Made by a program: the position numbers and the translations under genes. From the IMG/VR virus record IMGVR_UViG_3300045912_000162, positions 1-36,471 of that record: a stretch of 36,471 nucleotides of DNA; one strand, given 5' to 3'. The notes beneath the pieces are model-generated. The model did not search any database. It was not told the DNA's origin and saw nothing but the letters and a program-made list of their open reading frames with translations. The stretch is from a virus. How positions within the stretch are numbered: the stretch's first letter is position 1; each line of letters begins with the position of its first letter. Positions 25,438 through 30,945 of the stretch are shown here, one piece after another.

Positions 25438-25752
25438 TCATGAGGCGCGGCCCGCGAAACCGGGGTGCCCCCCCTCCCGAACAGATTCCCGGCAAGCATC
25501 CGGCAGGCGGGATCGCTCGGCATCTGCGCCAGGCCGGGGTGCGCGATCGACGGCGGAGGACTCGGTCCGATCGGCCGGCGCGGCGGAGGCCTCGATGCAG
25601 ACCGCCGACACATCGCCGGCGGAGGCCTCGATGCAGACCGCCGACACGGCGGCGGCGGCGCGATCGTGAAACAACTGATTTCCGATTAGTTGCTTCATCC
25701 TCGGGATGCCCGCAGAAATGCAGGCGATCAGTCCGGCCGTCAGAGTCCACAC
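25438..25752 (-). CDS. Doubtful small protein between terminase subunits
   Basis: GTG at 25752 lies 2 bp after the terS stop; the 104-residue product starts MWTLTAGLIACISAGIPRMK. It has a hydrophobic N-terminus with a lipobox-like LIAC, then two copies of SAVCIEASA encoded by the direct repeats at 25581-25647, then a charged tail. A second frame in 25341-25613 overlaps the terL start by ATGA and competes with it. Only one, or neither, may be real. Confidence 0.3.
   Translation of the reverse strand: MWTLTAGLIACISAGIPRMKQLIGNQLFHDRAAAAVSAVCIEASAGDVSAVCIEASAAPADRTESSAVDRAPRPGADAERSRLPDACRESVREGGHPGFAGRAS
25581..25647. repeat. Tandem pair of 31-bp repeats (dispersed family)
   Basis: Two identical 31-bp units at 25581-25611 and 25617-25647 share the core AGGCCTCGATGCAGACCG. 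The same 18-mer occurs at 27067-27084, with variants at about 28353-28370 and, inverted, at about 28558-28576. It is a small dispersed repeat family that is absent from the virion genes. Confidence 0.85.
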
Positions 25753-25754
25753 CG

Positions 25755-26279
25755 TCAGAGTAGGTCCTTGGCGTCTTCGCTAACCTCTTGATATTCCACA
25801 TTTTCCACAACTGTCGCAGCGGCAGCGCCGCCGGCGCCTATCGGGCTGTCGGAGTGTCCCTCGTGGATCGTCAGATGTACGACCTGGCGATTGTCGTTCA
25901 GCACCTCTGGCGTGATCCGCGCCGCAATGAACGGCAGCACCGCCGCCGCCCACAGCCGCTGCTTGTCGTCAGCCTCAGCGATAGTGCAGCCCAGCCACGC
26001 CGCCAGATCGGCCGGGTGCATCTGGATCCGCTCCAGCGCCACCGCGCGCGGGTCCCGGTAGCGCTGGAGCAGATGCCGGACCGTCACCTCATCCCGTTTG
26101 TTTCGCGACCCTGGCGGCCGTCCCGGGCCGCGCCGTCCCCGATCGCCGAGCAGGACCCGCCCGGCCTCGGTCGCTGGGGAGCCGAACAGCCCGAGCTGCC
26201 GCTCGTCGGCATCGAGCTGCTCGGCGACCGCATCCCGCACCGCGCCCGCCACCATCTGCACAGCCGCGCGATCCGTCAT
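25755..26279 (-). CDS. terS: Terminase small subunit with AT-hook-like motif
   Basis: A 174-residue protein. RGRRGPGRPPGSRNKRDEV (about 49-66) is an AT-hook-like basic GRPPGSRNKR motif often seen in small terminases of alphaproteobacterial phages. A helical central domain (VRHLLQRYRDPRAVALERIQ, AAWLGCTIAEADDKQRLWAA) and a C-terminal tail that may contact the large subunit follow. It recognises the packaging site. The iteron cluster directly upstream (26305-26549) is a natural candidate target, although this is inference. Confidence 0.8.
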   Translation of the reverse strand: MTDRAAVQMVAGAVRDAVAEQLDADERQLGLFGSPATEAGRVLLGDRGRRGPGRPPGSRNKRDEVTVRHLLQRYRDPRAVALERIQMHPADLAAWLGCTIAEADDKQRLWAAAVLPFIAARITPEVLNDNRQVVHLTIHEGHSDSPIGAGGAAAATVVENVEYQEVSEDAKDLL

Positions 26280-26659
26280 CCCATACTCCGGCGTATTCTA
26301 TGCCGTTGCAGCAGCGTTGCAGCGGCGTTGCACTCTATCCCTTTGATAGGAAAGGGAGATATAGCACCTGCAACGCTGCAACGCTGCAACGCTGCCGCAC
26401 CAATGCGCGCGCGCGCGCACGGGCGCGCACACATTAGGTGGAGATTTTTGCCGTTGCAGCGTTGCACCACCCCTAACCCATTGTCACAGCAGAAAATTTC
26501 TGCAACGGCCAGCGTTGCAGCGGCGTTGCAGCGTTGCAGCGGCGTTGCAAGCAACCTCATATCGGGTGCGGGGGCAGATGGTGGCGGGCGGCGATCGCAT
26601 GGCGGGAATCCCCGCGCATGATCGCCCCAGTCGGCGATCGGCGCAAGCCCCCGCATCAT
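26276..26659 (-). CDS. Doubtful frame through the iterons, coupled to terS
   Basis: A 127-residue frame whose stop overlaps the terS start as ATGA. The repeats give LQRCNAAATL-like peptides (ATPLQRCNAAATL, GVVQRCNGKNL, ECNAAATLLQRHR). The N-terminal part (IADWGDHARGFPPCDRRPP) is not repetitive. The overlap pattern argues for a gene; the repeat-driven, Cys-rich composition argues that it is a by-product of the DNA repeats. Left as low confidence. Confidence 0.25.
   Translation of the reverse strand: MMRGLAPIADWGDHARGFPPCDRRPPPSAPAPDMRLLATPLQRCNAAATLAVAEIFCCDNGLGVVQRCNGKNLHLMCARPCARARIGAAALQRCSVAGAISPFPIKGIECNAAATLLQRHRIRRSMG
26305..26549. repeat. Iteron-like cluster of 13 GTTGCA boxes upstream of terS
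   Basis: GTTGCA occurs on the plus strand starting at 26305, 26316, 26327, 26453, 26461, 26514, 26525, 26533 and 26544, and on the minus strand at 26369, 26377, 26385 and 26501. The extended core is CGTTGCAGCG. Spacing within groups is mostly 8 or 11 bp. Groups of both orientations flank an alternating GC tract (26404-26432). This looks like a multi-site protein-binding region: a packaging site, a replication origin or a regulator array. Confidence 0.9.
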
Positions 26660-26717
26660 GATGCATATTCTGCATTGTTGCCAGAAGCATCATGACAAAG
26701 TTTCACGAAGAAAACTA

Positions 26718-26746
26718 TTGCGCGGCGCCGCGAATGGCAGTACATT
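26718..26746 (+). promoter_or_regulatory. Candidate rightward promoter of the accessory island
   Basis: TTGCGC at 26718-26723 and TACATT at 26741-26746 are 17 bp apart, about 50 bp before the first plus-strand gene. The -35 is similar to the TTGCGA of the promoter at 33027. Confidence 0.4.
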
Positions 26747-26753
26747 GCAGAGC

Positions 26754-26771
26754 GTCGATGGATTGATCGAC
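26754..26771. promoter_or_regulatory. Operator-like inverted repeat at the predicted start of transcription
   Basis: GTCGAT and ATCGAC (6-bp arms, 6-bp spacer) lie 8 bp after the candidate -10, where a repressor would block the promoter. Confidence 0.35.
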
Positions 26772-26797
26772 GTGACCACCAAAAGGCGGATTGCACC

Positions 26798-27067
26798 ATG
26801 GCCAAACTCTCCGACATAGAGAGACTCGTTCTCACGACCGCTGCGCAGTGCTGGAGCATGATGGCGCTGCCGCTCCCGAAGGGACTCGAGGGCGCCGCCG
26901 CGCAGAAGGTGATTGCTTCGCTTCTCGAGCAGGGTCTGCTCGAAGAGATTGATGCCATCGTCGCGCTCGGCGAACCTGTCTGGCGCAAGACCGAAGATGG
27001 CTACGTCGTAACACTCGTGATGACCGAGTACGGGGTCGCCGCCCTCGGCATCGGGAGCGTCGACTGA
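26798..27067 (+). CDS. Small protein resembling the N-terminal module of DUF3489 proteins
   Basis: An 89-residue protein starting MAKLSDIERLVLTTAAQCWS. The layout (LSDxxxxxLxxAA, then LPLPKGLEGAAAQKVIASLLEQGLLEEI, VWRKTEDGYVVTLVMTEYGVAALG) matches the winged-helix-like N-terminal part of proteins that in Rhizobiales carry DUF3489 at the C-terminus, which is missing here. It may be a DNA-binding regulator. Its stop is followed at once by a copy of the dispersed repeat (27067-27084), in frame GLDADRP, as though the repeat had cut off a longer C-terminus. First gene of the plus-strand island. Confidence 0.7.
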   Translation: MAKLSDIERLVLTTAAQCWSMMALPLPKGLEGAAAQKVIASLLEQGLLEEIDAIVALGEPVWRKTEDGYVVTLVMTEYGVAALGIGSVD

Positions 27068-27084
27068 GGCCTCGATGCAGACCG
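27067..27084. repeat. Third exact copy of the AGGCCTCGATGCAGACCG repeat
   Basis: It directly overlaps the last base of the preceding gene's stop codon and matches the two copies at 25587 and 25623 exactly over 18 bp. Confidence 0.8.
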
Positions 27085-27164
27085 ACCCGACCGCGCCGCT
27101 TCGCGAGTAATAAGCTATAAGGCATTCACTCAGCGAAGCGCGGTGTATGTGGGGAGAACGAGAA

Positions 27165-27560
27165 ATGACCAAACGTAAGTACAAATTCACTGGCGAAACG
27201 ATGCGTCACTTTGATCGGACGCTGCATCGCATTCAGGCACTCCGATCATTTGGTGACGTCAAGGCTGGCGATCTTGGCGGCTGGCTCGAATCAGAAGCTA
27301 ATCTCTCGCATAGCGGTATGTGCTGGATCTACGACGAGGCTAAGGCATATGACCAGTCTCGTGTCTGCAACGATGCGAGAATATACAACGAGGCTGAAAT
27401 CAGCGGCCGGGCTCGCGTCTCGGGAAAGGTTCGCATATCGGATTCTGTTTCCGTCCACAGTCGCGCACGCGTACGTGGGGAGGCTGTAATCCGTGGTACA
27501 GTACACATATCAGATGATACCGAGATCGCAGGAAAGGCTTATATCTACGACATGACATGA
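27165..27560 (+). CDS. YdcK-like left-handed beta-helix (hexapeptide-repeat) protein
   Basis: A 131-residue protein starting MTKRKYKFTGETMRHFDRTL. The N-terminal part (LHRIQALRSFGDVKAGDLGGWLESEANLSHSGMCWIYDEA, about 19-58) matches the head of YdcK-type proteins. The rest is a run of short beta-helix coils (VCNDARIYNEAEISGRARVSGKVRI and on) to the end. Enterobacterial YdcK is longer, so this is a short form, also found in phages. The enzyme activity of the family is not established and no acyltransferase His is evident. GGGGAG precedes the ATG. Base composition is AT-richer than the virion genes, which points to transfer. Confidence 0.75.
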   Translation: MTKRKYKFTGETMRHFDRTLHRIQALRSFGDVKAGDLGGWLESEANLSHSGMCWIYDEAKAYDQSRVCNDARIYNEAEISGRARVSGKVRISDSVSVHSRARVRGEAVIRGTVHISDDTEIAGKAYIYDMT

Positions 27561-27638
27561 CGAATACTGGTTGCGACTGACAACGTAGTCGTGTGAACGG
27601 CAACCGGATTCAAGTTCCTATCTAGGGGAGTCTGTAAA

Positions 27639-28379
27639 ATGGCGTACGTAACAGTAACGAAAGACAAGTACGGTCGCGACGAAGCAATGTTTGACCGTCT
27701 GCGATTCGTTGAGGACCTTGCTAAAGCGATGGGTGCAACGGTTCGACGTATAGGCGAAGAATACGATAATCGAGCTACCGTTGTGCTGCCGGACTGGCTG
27801 GAAATATCCGTATATTGGCAGGGATACGGCGCGGCGGCTAAATCCGGCAAGGTGGAGCTATCATTAGGGTTGGCTGGAATCCCCAATGATTTATACCCGG
27901 GATATGGTCATCAGTACAAATTACCATCTATAAGCGTCAATACAAACCGGCCGATTAGCTCGATTGTGGCTGATATAAACCGCCGTCTATTGCCGGCAGC
28001 GGCTGAACCAATCGCAGCCATCCGTAAGTATGCGGAAGAAAGACAGGGTTATCGTTCCAGGTTGGCGGAAATGGTGCAACTAATGAGGGCAGAATTTCCA
28101 GAACTTAAGATTACTGCCAGCGAAGAGTCTGCTAGTTTCGTACAAACCCGCATGAATCCATACATGAGCGGGATAATTAACGCCGATAGAACGGTATCAA
28201 TAAACAACATATCGAGCTTGCCGTTCGAAGCGTTTTGCGAAATTGTCGAAGTGCTGTATCGCACGCATTGCTTGCGACGGAGCGGCAGCTGGATTCATGA
28301 TCGATCAGTCCAAACTGGAAGCGCAACCGAGCTGCTGCGCGGCGGCGGCGGCGGTCTCGATGTAGACCGGCGAATCTGA
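27639..28379 (+). CDS. Unknown accessory protein with repeat-derived C-terminus
   Basis: A 246-residue protein starting MAYVTVTKDKYGRDEAMFDR, preceded by AGGGGAG. The body mixes helices and strands (FVEDLAKAMGATVRRIGEEYDNRATVVLPDWLEISVYWQGYG; AFCEIVEVLYRTH) and shows no motif I recognise. The last about 20 residues (GSATELLRGGGGGLDVDRRI) come from a repeat shared with the end of the convergent helicase gene, so the original stop was probably lost. Codon use is clearly AT-richer than that of the flanking genes. Likely a lysogeny accessory gene; function unknown. Confidence 0.7.
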   Translation: MAYVTVTKDKYGRDEAMFDRLRFVEDLAKAMGATVRRIGEEYDNRATVVLPDWLEISVYWQGYGAAAKSGKVELSLGLAGIPNDLYPGYGHQYKLPSISVNTNRPISSIVADINRRLLPAAAEPIAAIRKYAEERQGYRSRLAEMVQLMRAEFPELKITASEESASFVQTRMNPYMSGIINADRTVSINNISSLPFEAFCEIVEVLYRTHCLRRSGSWIHDRSVQTGSATELLRGGGGGLDVDRRI

Positions 28380-28602
28380 CGAGATCGCCAGGGACAAGCG
28401 GCATCGCGAGCGCGGCGATGCCGCAAAGAAGCCATGCGGAGGCCGCTGGCGAGATTGAGGATGTTCCGGCTACCAGGGTAGCCGGCACATCGGAACAGGC
28501 CGCTGCAGCGCTAGCAGATCGGAATTATTCGCGAGTTCCGCCGGCGCGCTCGAGGCTGCCTGCATCGAGGCCGCCGCGGTCGCGCAGCAGCTCGGTTGCG
28601 CT
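28320..28602. repeat. Inverted repeats joining two convergent gene ends
   Basis: AGCGCAACCGAGCTGCTGCG (plus CG) at 28320-28341 is repeated inverted at 28581-28602, exact over 22 bp, and similarity continues into the CTCGATGtAG/CTCGATGcAG segment. The arms lie inside the ends of 27639-28379 and of the helicase gene. Between them are a 10-bp hairpin (28398-28407 with 28415-28424) and the 104-bp duplicate. No intrinsic terminator with a T-run is seen, so the structure itself may separate the convergent transcripts. Confidence 0.85.
28415..28518. repeat. Intergenic inverted copy of a segment of the giant virion gene
   Basis: Matches 7507-7610 inverted, about 93% by eye, and keeps the reading frame MPQRSHAEAAGEIEDVPATR without being part of a convincing gene. 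It contains the palindrome CCGGCTACCAGGGTAGCCGG at 28466-28485. Confidence 0.85.
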
Positions 28603-30342
28603 CAGCCTGGTGCATCGCGACCCGTAGCCGGCGAATCGCCGCCATGCCCGGAACGCGACGACGCCCTGGCTCTCGGCAAGCCGCTGCAATGCCTGCACCC
28701 ACGGATTCGACGCTCCTGCCGAGCCGATCCAGTGCGACCCATGGAATAGCTGCGACAGCCCCTGGTGGGTATTCGCGACATAAAGCCAGTGCAGCGGCTC
28801 CATGGTGCCTGGCACGATCTCGCGCTCGATCAGCAGCCCATAGGTGCCGAGCGCCTTGTTCGCCTCGTGTGGCTCGCACTGGTCGTCGCTGCACGCCTGC
28901 TCTATCCACTGCGCGACCGTTTTGCGCCCGCCGCCGCGGTATGGTTCGATCGGCTGCGTCATCAGCCAGTCGATACAGTTTTGCCAGTCCCGCCGCGTCT
29001 CACGGTCTGGCGGCAGCTGCTCGCACCACCACTCGAGGCTGTCAGCATCCGGCGCCAGGTCGTCGTAGAGCAGCAGATGCGCGCACGCCAGCAGCACGCC
29101 GGACTGGTCGGCCGACCGGCTCGAGTGGCCGTGATCGATCAGCGCGTTGCGGTAGGCACCGAATACGTCATCGAGCCTATGCCAGCCATCGACCAGCCGC
29201 CTGGTCAATGCCTCACCAGCAGCCTTGAGCCTGGCGGCGGGCGCGTCGGGCGGCTTGATGCCCTGCAACATGTCGAGCTGCAATACCGAGATGCGGCTGC
29301 GATCCTGTGGAGTCAGAGGAGGGACCAGGATCGATCCGAACAGGAAACAGCACTGGATCACAAATCGAATCGCGCTGTGATTGTCGCCGCCGCGATAGAC
29401 CACGTCGCCAGAGCTGGCGATCCGCGCGAGGCGCAGCATCGCCCCCGATCTGCGGGTGTCTGTCTCTGGCTCCTGCTCATCCAGGATCACCGGCAGCGTC
29501 GACTCGCGCACGGTCTGCCAGATCCCGGCCGCGGTCGCCTCGGCCGCTCGGTGGTATCCACCCTCGCCGCATAGCGCCGCCACATAACTCATCAGCGTCG
29601 ATTTGCCCGCGCCGAACTCGCCAGTGATCCACGTCACCGGCCGCCACGGCAACGCGCCGCCCACTTTCATCGCCCCGAGCATCCCGAGCAGCAGATGCGG
29701 ATCGACTTCCGGGCGCTGCCAATTCCAGGTGCGGAACAGCGACAGCACCCATTCCGCCGGCCCCTGCGATCCTCCTGGAACGAATTGCTCGGACGGGAGC
29801 GGGGTCAGGGCATTCTGGGGATAGATATATCCGTCGATATCGCCGGGGCGGTGCCAGCGATTCGCAATCAGCACGCGCTCACCGCAATGCAGCACGAGCT
29901 CGCCGTCGCGGCTGCGCCACGCGCCACGACCGCGCACCTTATCGACCGGGTTGACCGTGCCTCGCCGGCCGCATGCCGCGATCAGCTCCTCGGCCGCCCG
30001 CTCCGGCTTCCATCCTGTCACCTGGAATTCTGAAACGCCGCTTTCCTTGTCGGTTACTTTCGACATGCGCGGCCAGTATTCCATCAGGATGTTGAACCGC
30101 TCATTGAACAGCGCGAGTATTCCGAGCCGGCTATGATCCTTTTGGGTCAATATTTGCAACCGACCCCCAGGGTCGAGATAAAAAAACAGCTTGCCGTCGG
30201 CGCTCATGCCGAGCGGCCGCACCGGACAATCCTTTGGCAGCCCGCCGTCGCCGCCGCCGCCCTTGCGCCGATCGCCGTCATAGTCGACCAGCGACGGCGC
30301 CACCGGCATCGTGTCGGCGATGGTAATGATCTTGGCGCTCAT
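28525..30342 (-). CDS. P-loop replication protein, putative helicase
   Basis: A 605-residue protein from ATG 30342 (SAKIITIADTMPVAPSLVDY), which overlaps the preceding micro-ORF stop as ATGA. An upstream TTG would add only repeat-encoded GQHGQI. The N-terminal half lacks clear motifs. ATPase: WITGEFGAGKST (Walker A at about 241-249), PVILDEQE (Walker B at about 286-291), later FLFGSILVPPLTPQDRSR (sensor/arginine-finger-like). This pattern fits phage AAA+/SF3-like helicases that work with a separate primase. The C-terminal LSATELLRDRGGLDA comes from the repeat shared with the convergent gene. Confidence 0.75.
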   Translation of the reverse strand: MSAKIITIADTMPVAPSLVDYDGDRRKGGGGDGGLPKDCPVRPLGMSADGKLFFYLDPGGRLQILTQKDHSRLGILALFNERFNILMEYWPRMSKVTDKESGVSEFQVTGWKPERAAEELIAACGRRGTVNPVDKVRGRGAWRSRDGELVLHCGERVLIANRWHRPGDIDGYIYPQNALTPLPSEQFVPGGSQGPAEWVLSLFRTWNWQRPEVDPHLLLGMLGAMKVGGALPWRPVTWITGEFGAGKSTLMSYVAALCGEGGYHRAAEATAAGIWQTVRESTLPVILDEQEPETDTRRSGAMLRLARIASSGDVVYRGGDNHSAIRFVIQCCFLFGSILVPPLTPQDRSRISVLQLDMLQGIKPPDAPAARLKAAGEALTRRLVDGWHRLDDVFGAYRNALIDHGHSSRSADQSGVLLACAHLLLYDDLAPDADSLEWWCEQLPPDRETRRDWQNCIDWLMTQPIEPYRGGGRKTVAQWIEQACSDDQCEPHEANKALGTYGLLIEREIVPGTMEPLHWLYVANTHQGLSQLFHGSHWIGSAGASNPWVQALQRLAESQGVVAFRAWRRFAGYGSRCTRLSATELLRDRGGLDAGSLERAGGTRE

Positions 30343-30461
30343 CGGAACGGAGCCGCCACCTTGGCCGGCAATGCCGCAAATTTGGCCATGTTGGCCAATT
30401 TGGCCATGTTGGCCCAAAGCATCAGAACGGGTCCGCCGGCGCGAGCGGTAGTGGCATCCAT
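30339..30461 (-). CDS. 40-residue leader-like micro-protein before the helicase gene
   Basis: ATG at 30461 has a strong ribosome site (GGAGGGG, 8 bp upstream). The product runs MDATTARAGGPVLMLWANMA, KLANMAKFAALPAKVAAPFR, with LANMAK repeats in an amphipathic, basic helix encoded by the 9-bp repeats. Its stop overlaps the helicase ATG (ATGA). Coupling means ribosomes on this micro-ORF would feed the helicase gene. Real translation is likely; function may be regulatory only. Confidence 0.6.
   Translation of the reverse strand: MDATTARAGGPVLMLWANMAKLANMAKFAALPAKVAAPFR
30382..30417. repeat. Four 9-bp TTGGCCAtg/aat iteron-like repeats
   Basis: TTGGCCATG, TTGGCCAAT, TTGGCCATG, TTGGCCCAA are exactly contiguous; a further TTGGCC lies at 30361. 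TGGCCA is itself palindromic. Located just before a replication gene, this is a candidate origin or initiator site, although the repeats also encode part of the micro-protein. Confidence 0.85.
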
Positions 30462-30478
30462 TTTACGCACCCCTCCCG

Positions 30479-30556
30479 TCAGTGAAATGATCGTACTCCC
30501 AGAACCGGCAGAAGGACGAGGCTGCCATCTCGCGGTGCCGATTCTATCGGGACCAT
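30479..30556 (-). CDS. 25-residue ORF with an IESAPRDG motif
   Basis: ATG at 30556 lies inside the end of the upstream gene. The product is MVPIESAPRDGSLVLLPVLG and VRSFH. The WxPIESAPRDG opening is common to short phage/bacterial proteins related to DUF551, but these are usually 60 residues or longer. This looks like a truncated remnant or a very short relative. Its stop overlaps the ribosome site of the next micro-ORF. Confidence 0.45.
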   Translation of the reverse strand: MVPIESAPRDGSLVLLPVLGVRSFH

Positions 30557-30945
30557 TCCATCATGCTGTGTCGTCCTCCGCGCGCGACGCCGGCCGCCGG
30601 CGCCATCCCGTCGAGCCGCTCGATCTCGGCGGCTAGAAGCGCCGCGGCGATGACGAGGTGCTGGCGTGGGGTCGTGCTCGGAAGGCCCTGCCTCCCGAAC
30701 GGCCACAGCAGCGCTGCGCGATGAGCATACAGCGCGTGGTTCGGGGTGTCGGCCGGGAACAGGTCGCGTACCGCCAGGAGCGCATGGCTCGCCGCAGCCC
30801 GCGCCAGCTCGCCATGGATATGCTCGTCGTCGCGCGCCGCGTGGCTTTCTTCGGCGAGCTGCCGCATCCGTTCGCGGCGTATGTCCGCCAGCGCGCGCGC
30901 CAGCCGGCCGGCAGCGGCGATAATCTCGGTTGCCGCCATGTTCAC
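30544..30945 (-). CDS. Unknown helical protein of the replication operon (about 133 aa)
   Basis: GTG at 30945 overlaps the primase stop as GTGA; ATG 30939 is the alternative and GGAGAGG precedes both. The sequence NMAATEIIAAAGRLARALADIRRERMRQ, then DEHIHGELARAAASHALLAVRDLFPAD and PFGRQ, resembles phage proteins with the ExxxQ-type opening and the W/L-PFG ending found in many phage early regions, of unknown role. All helical, no catalytic motif recognised. Confidence 0.65.
   Translation of the reverse strand: MNMAATEIIAAAGRLARALADIRRERMRQLAEESHAARDDEHIHGELARAAASHALLAVRDLFPADTPNHALYAHRAALLWPFGRQGLPSTTPRQHLVIAAALLAAEIERLDGMAPAAGVARGGRHSMMEWSR

Noticed and set aside
26305-26549. CRISPR or VNTR-only explanation for the GTTGCA cluster
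   Set aside because: Boxes occur in both orientations with 8- and 11-bp spacing and unrelated sequence between groups.
26690-27190. Minus-strand 166-codon frame opposite the accessory genes
   Set aside because: Shadow of the plus-strand DUF3489-N-like gene, which has better start, family match and promoter.
7507-28518. Diversity-generating retroelement (template and variable repeat)
   Set aside because: The two copies are inverted and differ at few sites without adenine bias, and there is no reverse transcriptase.
28418-28627. Plus-strand frame MPQRSHAEAAGEIED in the convergent gap
   Set aside because: It is the duplicated virion fragment followed by antisense helicase sequence; no ribosome site.
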